This document shows, one piece after another, positions 44,340 to 53,119 of a stretch of DNA of 64,000 bases. Source of the stretch: Nitrospirota bacterium. GTDB taxonomy: Bacteria; Nitrospirota; Thermodesulfovibrionia; UBA6902. The DNA lies in assembly GCA_016207885.1 (NCBI GenBank), contig JACQZE010000008.1:62001-126000 (forward strand), in the 5' to 3' direction. The notes below the pieces were generated by a model. The model was not told the origin of the DNA and searched no databases. It worked only from the letters and a program-made list of their open reading frames with translations. A program made the translations under genes and the position numbers. Each line of letters begins with the position of its first letter. Positions within the stretch are counted from its first letter, which is position 1.

Positions 44340-45306
44340 GATCACCGGAACAGGTTCATACCTGCCTGAAAAAGTCCTCACCAATTTTCAGCTTGAGAAG
44401 ATGGTTGACACATCTGACGAGTGGATCACGGAACGGACGGGCATAAAAGAGCGGCATATCGTAAGCAAGGATGAGGTCACTTCCGATCTATGCCTCAAGG
44501 CTTCAAAGATAGCGCTCAAGAGCGCGGGGCTGAAGCCCTCTGATATCGACATGATAATAGTCACGACTATGAGCGGCGATATGCCTATGCCTTCCACCGC
44601 CTCTATACTTCAGGGCAAGCTCGGCGCGAAGAACGCGGCGTCTTTTGATATTAATGCCGCATGCAGCGGTTTTCTTTACGGGCTTTCAGTTGCTGACAGC
44701 TTCATAAGAAGCAAGACATCCAAAAAACTTCTCCTTGTCAGCGCTGAGGTCAACTCGAGATTCCTTGACTGGGAGGACAGGTCAACATGCGTTATCTTTG
44801 CTGACGGCGCAGGCGCTGTTGTGATGGAGCCGACTACAGGCAAGCACGGGATATTATCAACCCGCCTTTTCTCTAACGGCGAATTATGGGACCTCATAAC
44901 TATTCCCGGCGGAGGTTCACAGCATCCTCCCACAGAAGCGAGCGTAAAGAAGAAACTTCACTATATACAAATGAAGGGCAATGAGACCTTCAGGGTCGCG
45001 GTCAAAACCCTGGAGCAGCTGGTCATTGATACACTTGAGGCTGACAAGATAAAGGCTTCCCAGCTCTCTCTGCTCATACCGCATCAGGCGAACATCAGGA
45101 TCATACAGGCAACCGCCAAGAGGCTCGGCCTCTCTATGGATAAAGTATTCGTCAATCTTGAAAAATACGGCAATACCTCAAGCGCCTCCATCCCCATAGC
45201 CCTTGATGAGGCGCTCAGAAGCAACAGGATAAAAGAGGGCGATTATATTTTGCTTGAGGCCTTCGGCAGCGGTCTTACATGGGCATCATCATTGATCAGG
45301 TGGTAG
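44323..45306 (+). CDS. fabH: beta-ketoacyl-ACP synthase III
   Basis: 327 residues from a TTG start preceded by GGGAGGAG and overlapping plsX by 17 bp. The Cys-His-Asn triad is visible in INAACSGFLYG, LIPHQANIRI and YGNTSSASIP. Begins fatty acid synthesis by condensing acetyl-CoA with malonyl-ACP. Confidence 0.95.
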   Translation: MPLRSRITGTGSYLPEKVLTNFQLEKMVDTSDEWITERTGIKERHIVSKDEVTSDLCLKASKIALKSAGLKPSDIDMIIVTTMSGDMPMPSTASILQGKLGAKNAASFDINAACSGFLYGLSVADSFIRSKTSKKLLLVSAEVNSRFLDWEDRSTCVIFADGAGAVVMEPTTGKHGILSTRLFSNGELWDLITIPGGGSQHPPTEASVKKKLHYIQMKGNETFRVAVKTLEQLVIDTLEADKIKASQLSLLIPHQANIRIIQATAKRLGLSMDKVFVNLEKYGNTSSASIPIALDEALRSNRIKEGDYILLEAFGSGLTWASSLIRW

Positions 45307-45421
45307 GCTGATCATCACTTCAAATAATTGTGGAAGTATCTGACTGAAATGATATAAACTATACACGTTTGTATCTTTATTATATGCACTATATACATCT
45401 GAATTTTGCGGAGGAAATTTA

Positions 45422-46579
45422 ATGAACTATTTTTTGAATGAAGAGCAGGAGATGATCAGGGACCTTACGCGCCGTATCGCAGAGGAGAAGATAGTTCCTG
45501 TCAGGTCGGAGCTTGATGAGAAGGAAGAGTTCCCGTGGGAGATAATGAAGGTGCTTGCGCAGTCAGACCTCTTCGGGCTTTTCATTCCCGAGGAATACGG
45601 AGGGCTCGGCAAGGGATCTCTTGAGCTTGCGATAGCTATCGAGGAACTCAGCAGGGCGTGCCTTGGTGTTGCGACTTCCTATTCAGCAAACGCGCTTGGT
45701 TTTCTCCCGATAATCCTTAACGGTTCTGATGAGCAGAAGAAGAAGTTCCTTCCTGCAATAGCGGCGGGCAAGAGGATGGTTGCTTTTGCGCTTACCGAGG
45801 CCAACGCCGGCAGCGATGCCGCAGGTGTTCAGACAACAGCGGTCAAAGAAGGAAATGAATATGTGCTTAACGGCACGAAACAGTGGATCACTAACGGCGG
45901 AGAGGCTGAGGTCAATACAGTCGTTGCGATGACCAACAAGAGCAAGGGCACGCGCGGCGCGTCTATGTTCATTGTTGAGCATGGCACCAAAGGCTTCACT
46001 TACGGGAAGAAGGAGAACAAGCTCGGCATAAGGGCTTCGTCCACAAGGGAGCTTGTCTTTGACAACTGCCGTATACCGGAAGAGAACATCATAGGAAAAG
46101 AGGGTATGGGCTTTATAATCGCCATGAAGACCCTTGATATCGCAAGGAACGGAGTCGGGGCGCAGGGTGTCGGTGTTGCGCAGGGCGCGCTTGATGCTGC
46201 TCTTGCATTTGCCGTTGAGAGGAGGCAGTTCGGCCAGGCGATAAGCAGCTTCCAGGCGATCCAGCACATGCTCGCGAATATGGCAACAGAGATAGAGGCC
46301 GCACGTTCGCTTGTCTATTCAGTGGCAAGGCACATTGACGGCGGTGAAAAGGATATAAGCAAGGTCTCTGCAATGGCAAAGCTCTTTGCAAGTGACGTTG
46401 CGATGAGGGTGACAGTTGACGCCGTTCAGGTCATGGGCGGTTCCGGATATATGAAAGAGTATCCTGTTGAGAAGATGATGCGCGACGCGAAGATACTCCA
46501 GATATATGAAGGCACGAACCAGATACAGCGCAATGTTATCGGACAGGCTCTGGTAAAAGAGACGAATAAGAAGAAGTAG
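45422..46579 (+). CDS. acyl-CoA dehydrogenase
   Basis: 385 residues. FALTEANAGSDAAG, QWITNGGEA, the MGGSGYMKEYPVEKMMRDAK segment and the catalytic-type glutamate in QIYEGTNQIQRNVI identify a short-chain-type flavin dehydrogenase. It passes electrons to an electron-transfer flavoprotein; etfBA lies 4 kb downstream. GGAGG precedes the ATG. Substrate unassigned. Confidence 0.93.
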   Translation: MNYFLNEEQEMIRDLTRRIAEEKIVPVRSELDEKEEFPWEIMKVLAQSDLFGLFIPEEYGGLGKGSLELAIAIEELSRACLGVATSYSANALGFLPIILNGSDEQKKKFLPAIAAGKRMVAFALTEANAGSDAAGVQTTAVKEGNEYVLNGTKQWITNGGEAEVNTVVAMTNKSKGTRGASMFIVEHGTKGFTYGKKENKLGIRASSTRELVFDNCRIPEENIIGKEGMGFIIAMKTLDIARNGVGAQGVGVAQGALDAALAFAVERRQFGQAISSFQAIQHMLANMATEIEAARSLVYSVARHIDGGEKDISKVSAMAKLFASDVAMRVTVDAVQVMGGSGYMKEYPVEKMMRDAKILQIYEGTNQIQRNVIGQALVKETNKKK

Positions 46580-46585
46580 TCAGGT

Positions 46586-48016
46586 TCACGGCTGCAGCAC
46601 AGCGCCGTTATAGAATACATCGCATCTGCCGCCCTGAACAAAGCTTTTAGCCTTTCTGAAGAGGTCGAAGATCGGTTCGGCAATGGACTTAACAGCGCTA
46701 ACCGCGCCGATTTCGGGATTATCAAATGGGCCGCTGATCCTTTGTTTGAATTTAGCGCATCCCTTGTCATCAAGAAGCGCCACACTTACATCTTCATACC
46801 GTTCTCTGACAAGATCGAGCCTGCCTTTAAGCGCAAGCCGGTTATGCTGCGTCGCAAGGGCTACGTCTTCAGCGTCTGCCGCACCGTCTCTGATATTCCA
46901 GTTTGAGATCAACTGTGTGATAGCGCCTTTTCCTCCCTGCGCATTGACGTAAACATCACCGTAACGGTATCCCTTGAGAGCAGCGTTGCCGAGAGGGCCT
47001 GCTATGAAGAAAGCGCCTATATCCACGAGATCGACCTTCTGGCTCGTTTCATATTTTGAGAGAACCTTATCAAGGTCCATAGTGTAAATGATGAGATTCT
47101 CACCTCTGAGAGAAAAAGAACCGTCCATGCCGCTCATCAAATTACGATCTGTTTTCTCTTTAATCGTTATCGAAGCGTCAAGATCACCCTTTCCGCCGAT
47201 TACCTTTTTTGCGCCGAAAGACTCCTGCAGTTTTTCAAAGTCCAGCTTTGATACCTTCAAATTGATCTTATATGCAGTATCGGCTGCTGACATATCTGCC
47301 GTAACATCTCCTTCAGCCTTACCGCCGAAGATGTCCATGGTAATCGGCATCAGGTAGAACACACCTTTCTGCGCATTTATATCACTCTTGACATTGTCGA
47401 TGATGAGGTTATTATTCTCTACCTTCTTGCTGTCAAAGTTTCCTGTGAACGAGGTGTTCTTTATGATTTCAGATGCGGTATCTTTTATCGTGAGCCCTTT
47501 AATAGAAAGATTAAAATCTTTTAACTCCGTCTTTTCACCTGTCTTCTCGTCAAGATAGACAAATAAACCTTTGGACAGCTTGAGTTCATTCAAACTGAAG
47601 GCTGCTCCCGGCTGCACATGATCCGGTTTCTTTTCAGAACTTTCAAAATTATATTTTCCATCGGGATGCTTTACGATTGTGATAACCGGTTTTACAATCT
47701 CGCAACTGGTGACTTTAAGCTGCTTCTTCAGCAACGGCATCAGCTCAGCACCCAGCTTCAGGTTGTCGAGAGAAAGAATATCACTTCCGTTGTTGGTGAT
47801 ATGTATGTCTTTTGCCGATACGCCGAAGGGAAAGAAAGAGAAGTTCATCATTCCTTTGATACTGACATCCAGTCCTGTCGCGTCTGAAACAGCGTCCTCG
47901 ATGCGCGGTTTGTAGTAATTTATGTCAAAGGTGAGGGTGAAAATAACTGCCGCGAGAACAAGTGCTGCGCAGTTGCCGCCAATGACATAAAGGACTTTTT
48001 TTATCGTTGCATTCAT
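46586..48016 (-). CDS. AsmA-family membrane-anchored protein
   Basis: 476 residues. An N-terminal membrane anchor (VLYVIGGNCAALVLAAVIFT) is followed by the long beta-rich AsmA domain: ITFDINYYKPRIEDAV-type start, LKGRLDLVRERYEDVSVALLDDKGC near the C terminus. AsmA-like proteins are bridge-like lipid transfer or outer-membrane biogenesis factors. Convergent with the acyl-CoA dehydrogenase gene with only six bases between stops. Confidence 0.85.
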   Translation of the reverse strand: MNATIKKVLYVIGGNCAALVLAAVIFTLTFDINYYKPRIEDAVSDATGLDVSIKGMMNFSFFPFGVSAKDIHITNNGSDILSLDNLKLGAELMPLLKKQLKVTSCEIVKPVITIVKHPDGKYNFESSEKKPDHVQPGAAFSLNELKLSKGLFVYLDEKTGEKTELKDFNLSIKGLTIKDTASEIIKNTSFTGNFDSKKVENNNLIIDNVKSDINAQKGVFYLMPITMDIFGGKAEGDVTADMSAADTAYKINLKVSKLDFEKLQESFGAKKVIGGKGDLDASITIKEKTDRNLMSGMDGSFSLRGENLIIYTMDLDKVLSKYETSQKVDLVDIGAFFIAGPLGNAALKGYRYGDVYVNAQGGKGAITQLISNWNIRDGAADAEDVALATQHNRLALKGRLDLVRERYEDVSVALLDDKGCAKFKQRISGPFDNPEIGAVSAVKSIAEPIFDLFRKAKSFVQGGRCDVFYNGAVLQP

Positions 48017-48080
48017 TGTAGAAATTTTACACTGTAAGGCGAAAAAAATATATGCTATGATAAATAAAAAGGAGGGTGAA

Positions 48081-48155
48081 ATGGGATTACTGATTTCAGT
48101 TGTGGTACTTGTCGTTTTAGTGGTTGTTATTATTCACTTAGCAAACAAAGTTTAA
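48081..48155 (+). CDS. 24-residue single-helix membrane peptide 1
   Basis: MGLLISVVVLVVLVVVIIHL and four more residues form one transmembrane helix. AAGGAGGGTGAA, an unusually strong ribosome site, precedes the ATG, and an identical GGAGGGTGAAATGG context precedes the second tiny gene 15 bases downstream. Such context is strong evidence of translation for a frame this short. No family is certain. Confidence 0.6.
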   Translation: MGLLISVVVLVVLVVVIIHLANKV

Positions 48156-48169
48156 GAAAGGAGGGTGAA

Positions 48170-48244
48170 ATGGATTTTGTCATCGGAGTTTTGGCCGTAA
48201 TAGTTTTAGTCTATGTCATCGTTTATTTAGTTCAGAGAACATAA
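48170..48244 (+). CDS. 24-residue single-helix membrane peptide 2 (KdpF-like)
   Basis: MDFVIGVLAVIVLVYVIVYL plus four residues ending in Arg/Thr. The MDxxIGxLxxxxLxYxxYxL pattern resembles KdpF, the tiny stabilising subunit of the Kdp K+-ATPase, but no kdp gene is near. Strong AAGGAGGGTGAA site. It may be a paralogue of peptide 1 and form a tandem pair. Confidence 0.6.
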   Translation: MDFVIGVLAVIVLVYVIVYLVQRT

Positions 48245-48296
48245 GAATCTTATGCAGAAGTCTTATATTACCATTGGTCATGTTGTCTTATCTTCT

Positions 48297-48339
48297 GAGG
48301 GATGACAACGTCTGATGAAGTCATTCGTTGCCATCCCTC
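48297..48339. repeat. inverted repeat, function unknown
   Basis: GAGGGATGACAACG pairs imperfectly with CGTTGCCATCCCTC across a 15-base loop, between the tiny peptides and the ABC gene. No T-tract follows, so it is not a typical terminator. The rest of 48245-48426 shows no gene. Confidence 0.55.
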
Positions 48340-48426
48340 CATGCCAATGTTCTTGATTGCTATGTTGCCTGTTACTAAAACCATTTGGACGTCAGTTGTT
48401 TTAGTCTAATATCATAAAAATATTTT

Positions 48427-49107
48427 ATGCAGATAGAGATCCAAAATATCACAAAAATATATAAAGAAAAAAGAGGGCTTCTGCCAGCCAGTTTTGAGGT
48501 TGAGAAAGGGGAGCTTATTGCCCTCGTCGGCCACAACGGAGCTGGCAAATCCACTCTTTTGAAGATGTTAGCCAGCTGGCACCTTCCCGACAGCGGACAT
48601 GTCTTAGTGGACGGCATCGACCTGAAGAACAGATTGGATGTTGTGAGGAAGATCGGTTTTGTGCCGGAAACCCCTAATCTCTTTGATCTCTTTTCTGTTG
48701 AATATAACCTCAAACTGTTTGCCGGTCTTTTTGGAGTCCCTTTTGTGCGGATAGAAGAGATCCTGAAGGAATTCGATCTGCTGCCTTTTCGTAACAACAA
48801 GATACAGGTCCTGTCAAAAGGGCTAAGACAGAGAGTCAGTATAGGGCGCGCTCTTTTATCAGATCCGCCGGTGCTTCTTTTTGATGAACCCACATCTGGC
48901 ATAGACTTTGATATGACGAAAGAGATTTATAGATTGATGAAAGATTTTCATGCTTCAGGAAAAACTATCATCTTTACATCCCACCGGCCTGAAGAGATAA
49001 AGACCCTTGCAACACGCATCATTGTCCTGCATCAGGGCTCTATTGTCTTTGATGGCTCACCCCAACAATATTTCCAGTCAGAAATTCATGAAAAGCTATA
49101 TCAATGA
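48427..49107 (+). CDS. ABC transporter ATP-binding protein
   Basis: 226 residues. Walker A GHNGAGKST, signature LSKGLRQRVSIGRAL, Walker B VLLFDEPTSGID and FTSHRPEEIK. Resembles the ATPases of ABC-2-type exporters (CcmA/NatA-like). The signature sequence LSKGLRQ is typical of this subfamily. Overlaps the permease by four bases. Confidence 0.9.
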   Translation: MQIEIQNITKIYKEKRGLLPASFEVEKGELIALVGHNGAGKSTLLKMLASWHLPDSGHVLVDGIDLKNRLDVVRKIGFVPETPNLFDLFSVEYNLKLFAGLFGVPFVRIEEILKEFDLLPFRNNKIQVLSKGLRQRVSIGRALLSDPPVLLFDEPTSGIDFDMTKEIYRLMKDFHASGKTIIFTSHRPEEIKTLATRIIVLHQGSIVFDGSPQQYFQSEIHEKLYQ

Positions 49108-50135
49108 TGATAAGAAATATAATCACATTAACTCTGAATGATCTGGCCATTGCATTAAAGAATAAGACATTCTTTCTCATCCTCTTTATTCCTTTCTTTG
49201 TTTTTTTCTCTTTGAAGTTAGTTGATATGGCAGATACAAACTTTAAAAAGATCAATATCGGACTTATTCAAAATGAGATGTATGCCCCTGATATTATTCA
49301 GGCCATTGAAGCAGCCGATAGTTTATTTACAGTATCCCGCGTTTCTAATGAGGAAGAAGGCAAAAGATGGTTAAAAGAAAAAAAGATAGACGGCCTGTTG
49401 ATACGATCTGTAAAAGAAGAAAAGAGTTTAGTCCTTGTTGTTTTAAAAAAGGAGTCCCTGCTGACACTTTCGATTGTCGAGACCTTTTCAGCATTACAAA
49501 AAGCAGCAGAAGGCAATAGCATAAACTGGCTATCTGATATTCAGCCGATTCAGAAAGGCGGGATTCAAAAACAGACTCTGCCTACCTGGATACTGATGTT
49601 AGTTTTACTCGTAAGCTTCATTATAATGCCTGCACAGGTTGCCGAAGAAAAAGAAAAAAAATTACTTCTTGCTCTTTTACAAACCCCCATGCGCGAAATT
49701 GAGTGGCTTATTGCCAAATTGTTTTTAGGCATGATTTTAATAATCACTGCGGTCATATTCCTCCACCTGCTGGGTCAGTTTGACCTTGGTAACGGCTTGA
49801 GCTATATTCCATTCATACTGATTGGCAGTTTCTGTTTCAGCTCATACGGGATATTATTGGGTTTTTTATGCCGCAATCAGGCGAGCGCCAGAACTTTAGG
49901 TGTTATATTCTATCTGCCGCATCTGCTTCCTTCCGCGTTATCGGATTTTTCACAAAAATTAACCGCTGTTGCTCCTTTTCTGCCTTCCTATCAGTTTTAT
50001 GAGCCTATAAGATCGATACTCTTAGAGGATGGTAGAATATCAAACCTCTCTTTTGAATGGATATATCTTCTCATCGTAGGACTTTTAACCTTTTTATTCT
50101 CATATCTGCTGATGAAAAAACGCTGGCTGATGTAA
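49104..50135 (+). CDS. ABC-2 type permease (NatB-like)
   Basis: 343 residues. One N-terminal transmembrane helix (FFLILFIPFFVFFSLKLV), a soluble loop of about 130 residues, then about five C-terminal helices (WILMLVLLVSFIIMPAQV onward). The MREIEWLIAKLFLG segment matches ABC-2 exporters. Substrate unknown. Confidence 0.85.
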   Translation: MMIRNIITLTLNDLAIALKNKTFFLILFIPFFVFFSLKLVDMADTNFKKINIGLIQNEMYAPDIIQAIEAADSLFTVSRVSNEEEGKRWLKEKKIDGLLIRSVKEEKSLVLVVLKKESLLTLSIVETFSALQKAAEGNSINWLSDIQPIQKGGIQKQTLPTWILMLVLLVSFIIMPAQVAEEKEKKLLLALLQTPMREIEWLIAKLFLGMILIITAVIFLHLLGQFDLGNGLSYIPFILIGSFCFSSYGILLGFLCRNQASARTLGVIFYLPHLLPSALSDFSQKLTAVAPFLPSYQFYEPIRSILLEDGRISNLSFEWIYLLIVGLLTFLFSYLLMKKRWLM

Positions 50136-50264
50136 GTCTTAACATCGTATGTGTACTGAATTTATTTATCCTCTTTACACACTTCAGCTTAAATTCGTAT
50201 AATAACAACCAAATATTTCTAATTTATTTGCCGCACATAGTATGAAATCAGAAAGGTTGAAAAC

Positions 50265-51047
50265 TTGAAGATCGTTGTATGTATTAAACAGGTTCCTGAC
50301 ACTGCTGACGTTAAGATAAATCCTGAGACCAATACTCTTATCAGGGAAGGAGTGCCGAGCATTATCAACCCCTTTGACCTCAATGCGATAGAGGCAGGGA
50401 TTCAGATCAGGGATCAGGTCGGCGGCGAGGTAGTAGCGCTCACAATGGGCCCTCCGCAGGCAGAAGATGCGCTGAGAGAAGTTATTTCTCTGGGAGTGAA
50501 TGAGGCTGTGCTTCTTTCTGACAGGGCATTTGCCGGAGCTGATACATGGGCGACGGCATACGCGCTTGCCGGCGCTGTTAAAAAGATCGGGGCTGATATT
50601 ATTCTCTGCGGCAAGCAGGCCATTGACGGAGACACTGCGCAGGTCGGCCCTGAGATGGCTGAATTTCTTGACATCCCTCACATCGCTTATATCAGGAAGA
50701 TCGAAGAGATAAAAGACGGTTATATCAGGGTGCAGCGCCTCATGGATGAGGGTTATGATGTTGTTGAGTCATCGCTTCCCGTGCTGCTTACAACTGTCAA
50801 GGAATTGAATATTCCGAGAATGCCTTCTCTCAAGGGCAAGATGGCTGCCAAGAAGGCTGAGATAAAGAAGATGAACAGGCTTGATATCGGGATAGAAGAA
50901 GCTGACCTCGGGCTTAAAGGCTCGCCAACACAGGTCAAGAGCATCTTTGCTCCTGAGATAAAGGCTGACAGAAGGATGTTTGAAGGTTCTGCCGATGAGC
51001 AGGTCAAGGCGCTGGTTGATGAGATGAGAGGTGTCAAGTGTATATAG
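50265..51047 (+). CDS. etfB: electron transfer flavoprotein beta subunit
   Basis: 260 residues from a TTG start preceded by AAAGG. VVCIKQVPDTADVKINPET, NPFDLNAIEAG, DRAFAGADTWATAYAL and DGDTAQVGPEMAE are EtfB signatures. It binds AMP/FAD with EtfA to shuttle electrons from acyl-CoA dehydrogenases. Overlaps etfA by ten bases. Confidence 0.93.
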   Translation: MKIVVCIKQVPDTADVKINPETNTLIREGVPSIINPFDLNAIEAGIQIRDQVGGEVVALTMGPPQAEDALREVISLGVNEAVLLSDRAFAGADTWATAYALAGAVKKIGADIILCGKQAIDGDTAQVGPEMAEFLDIPHIAYIRKIEEIKDGYIRVQRLMDEGYDVVESSLPVLLTTVKELNIPRMPSLKGKMAAKKAEIKKMNRLDIGIEEADLGLKGSPTQVKSIFAPEIKADRRMFEGSADEQVKALVDEMRGVKCI

Positions 51048-52231
51048 TAGTCAATCGTGATAAATGCACAGCGTGCGGTGAGTGCATAAACACATGCCCA
51101 TATGATTCAATCGTGATGAAGGACGGAAAGGCATTTATCACTGAATTCTGTCAGCTCTGCGGCATGTGTATGTCCGCCTGTCCTGAAGGCGCGATATCAG
51201 AGAAGAAAGAGGCTGGTGATGAGGTTGCGGCAAAGGACCTTACCGCATATTCAGGTGTGCTGGTCTTTGCAGAGCAGCGCGATGGTGAACTTGCCTCTGT
51301 AGCTTTTGAACTTCTCGGCGTCGGCAGAAAGCTTGCTGATGATCTTGGCGAAGGACTTTCTGCTATCCTTCTTGGCGCTGATGCATCTGCTGCCAAGGAG
51401 TTGATAGAGTGGGGCGCTGATAAGGTATACCACTGCAATGACGCGGCATTTAATAAATTCAACGATGAACCATACTCGATAATTCTTTCCAAACATATTG
51501 ATAAATATAAACCTGCGGTTGTGCTTGCAGGAGCAACGCCTATCGGAAGGTCATTCCTCCCGCGTGTTGCAGCGCGTTTAAGAACAGGGCTTACTGCTGA
51601 CTGCACCTCTCTTGAGATAGATAAAGAGACAAAGAACCTGCTTCAGGTGAGGCCGGCTTTCGGCGGGAATATCATGGCAACCATACTCACCCCTAACCAC
51701 AGGCCTCAGATGGCAACCGTCAGGCCGCGTGTCATGAAGAGGGGAGAGCATGTGCCGGGCAGGGCGGGCGAGGTAATTAATATCGATCATGGCAATATCC
51801 CGTCAAGGACAAAGGTCATCAACTCCGTAAAAGAGGAGTCCGGTCTGTCGGTCAATATACATGAGGCTGAGATCATAGTAGCAGGCGGCAGGGGAGTCGG
51901 CAAGGAAGGATTTAAGATGCTTGAAGAGCTTGCTGAGGCGCTTGATGGTGTGGTCGGAGCTTCAAGGGCTCCTGTTGATGAAGGATGGATATCTTACAGC
52001 CATCAGGTAGGCCAGACAGGCAAGACCGTCTGCCCCAAGATTTATATTGCATGCGGCATATCAGGAGCGGTCCAGCACCTTGTCGGCATGCAGTCATCTG
52101 ATATCATTATCGCTATTAATAAGAACCACGATGCCCCGATCTTCAATGTTGCAACTTACGGAATTGTCGGAGACCTCTTTGAAGTTGTTCCCATGTTGAC
52201 CAAGAAGATTAAAGAAGTTAAGGGGATTTAA
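51038..52231 (+). CDS. etfA: electron transfer flavoprotein alpha subunit with N-terminal ferredoxin domain
   Basis: 397 residues. Residues 1-55 hold two 4Fe-4S motifs (Cys 10, 13, 16, 20 and 38, 41, 44, 48). The remainder is standard EtfA, with GRGVGKEGFKMLEELAEA and the FAD motif SYSHQVGQTGKTVCP near the end. Ferredoxin-fused EtfA occurs in anaerobes and some bifurcating systems. GTG start. The last 67 bp are repeated at 53120-53186. Confidence 0.93.
   Translation: MYIVVNRDKCTACGECINTCPYDSIVMKDGKAFITEFCQLCGMCMSACPEGAISEKKEAGDEVAAKDLTAYSGVLVFAEQRDGELASVAFELLGVGRKLADDLGEGLSAILLGADASAAKELIEWGADKVYHCNDAAFNKFNDEPYSIILSKHIDKYKPAVVLAGATPIGRSFLPRVAARLRTGLTADCTSLEIDKETKNLLQVRPAFGGNIMATILTPNHRPQMATVRPRVMKRGEHVPGRAGEVINIDHGNIPSRTKVINSVKEESGLSVNIHEAEIIVAGGRGVGKEGFKMLEELAEALDGVVGASRAPVDEGWISYSHQVGQTGKTVCPKIYIACGISGAVQHLVGMQSSDIIIAINKNHDAPIFNVATYGIVGDLFEVVPMLTKKIKEVKGI
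52164..52230 (+). repeat. etfA 3'-end repeat, copy 1 (in etfA)
   Basis: The last 22 codons of etfA, repeated at 53120-53186 beyond the DUF3800 gene and the small RNA. A further shared 12-mer (AGTTAATTTCTT) follows the stop directly in copy 2 and occurs 34 bases later here. Confidence 0.9.
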
Positions 52232-52314
52232 GGCCCTTCCTTTCTCCTTTTTAAATTCTCACTCAAGTTAATTTCTTAGCTTTCTGATTTCTCTTCAATT
52301 ATGTAAAATCCCTT

Positions 52315-52953
52315 ATGCTTGTATTTATGGATGATTCCGGCGATCCTGGCTTTAAGGTCAGTAAAGGCTCTTCAAATACCTTTGTGATAGGAATGGTGGT
52401 ATTTGATGATCCGCTTGAGGCTGAGGAGACTGCTCTGAGGATAAAGAAACTCAGAAGAGAATTAAGGCTTTCTGATACGTTCGAATTTAAATTCAATAAA
52501 TGCCGTAAAGATTTTAGATGCAGATTTCTTGAGACTGTTAAAGGCGCTCATTTTAGAGCAAGAGCTATTGTAATGCAGAAGAACAGGATTTATGGTAAGG
52601 AATTGAGAGCTTCCAAGGAATCATTTTATAACTATGCTATAAAGACAGTCCTGAAATATCATGGTGGAACGATTAATAATGCCCGACTCCGTATCGATGG
52701 ACGCGGTGACAGAAATTTCAAGAGGGCGTTGTCTTCTTACCTTAAGAGAGAGCTTAATCTTCACAAAGCAGTTAACGATAAAGTGATTCATGATTTAAGG
52801 TTTGTAGATTCCAAGAGAAATGTATTGATTCAGCTTGCTGATATGGTGACAGGCGCCATCAATAGGAAATATAGTTCTGATAAGGCAGACTCTTCTGTCT
52901 ATATTGATATTATCAGTAACAGGATCGAGGATATCTGGGAGTTCGGAAGGTGA
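52315..52953 (+). CDS. DUF3800 protein
   Basis: 212 residues of the DUF3800 family: MLVFMDDSGDPGF at the start, DTFEFKFNKCRKDFR, RLRIDGRGDRNFK and the conserved LIQLADMVTGAINRKY segment. I recall the family as having an RNase H-like fold with acidic active-site residues, and as found near mobile and defence genes; neither was checked. It lies between two copies of the etfA 3' end and ends beside an opposed small-RNA gene. The target is unknown. Confidence 0.8.
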   Translation: MLVFMDDSGDPGFKVSKGSSNTFVIGMVVFDDPLEAEETALRIKKLRRELRLSDTFEFKFNKCRKDFRCRFLETVKGAHFRARAIVMQKNRIYGKELRASKESFYNYAIKTVLKYHGGTINNARLRIDGRGDRNFKRALSSYLKRELNLHKAVNDKVIHDLRFVDSKRNVLIQLADMVTGAINRKYSSDKADSSVYIDIISNRIEDIWEFGR

Positions 52954-52956
52954 AAA

Positions 52957-52987
52957 CAAAAAAACCTGACACATGGCCAGGTTTTTA
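52957..52987. terminator. bidirectional terminator (DUF3800 / small RNA)
   Basis: AAAACCTG pairs with CAGGTTTT around ACACATGGC; the minus strand ends in seven T residues and the plus strand in five. It ends the DUF3800 transcript and the opposed small RNA. Confidence 0.75.
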
Positions 52988-53063
52988 GTGCGCCCCGATT
53001 CCTATCGTGAGGTTGCCCACGAACGCACACCGTACGGTGACAGTTCGGAGATCAGGTCTTTGT
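52957..53063 (-). ncRNA. candidate small structured RNA, class unknown
   Basis: A roughly 105-base transcript is predicted from a consensus-like promoter (53070-53099) to a terminator. Three hairpins can be drawn: the perfect palindrome CACCGTACGGTG, a GTGCG/CGCAC stem enclosing TCGTG/CACGA, and a 5' ACCTGA segment able to pair with the 3' TCAGGT that also forms the terminator, so the ends could switch partner. No reading frame with a ribosome site is seen. It matches no tRNA, tmRNA, SRP or 6S pattern I know. It sits inside the etfA-repeat-bounded segment with the DUF3800 gene. Confidence 0.55.
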
Positions 53064-53069
53064 AATTCA

Positions 53070-53099
53070 ATTATCCAATAGAGTGATATATTGTGTCAA
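53070..53099 (-). promoter_or_regulatory. sigma-70 promoter of the small RNA
   Basis: On the minus strand: TTGACA (53099-53094), an 18-bp spacer and GATAAT (53075-53070). It is one of the closest matches to consensus in the window and points into sequence without a protein gene. Confidence 0.65.
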
Positions 53100-53119
53100 G
53101 TGTTTTAGCTGTTTATGTT

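Noticed and set aside
52957-53063. 6S, SRP or tmRNA identity for the small RNA
   Set aside because: Too short for 6S; the SRP GGAAGCAG-type core and the tRNA-like ends of tmRNA are absent. Left as class unknown.
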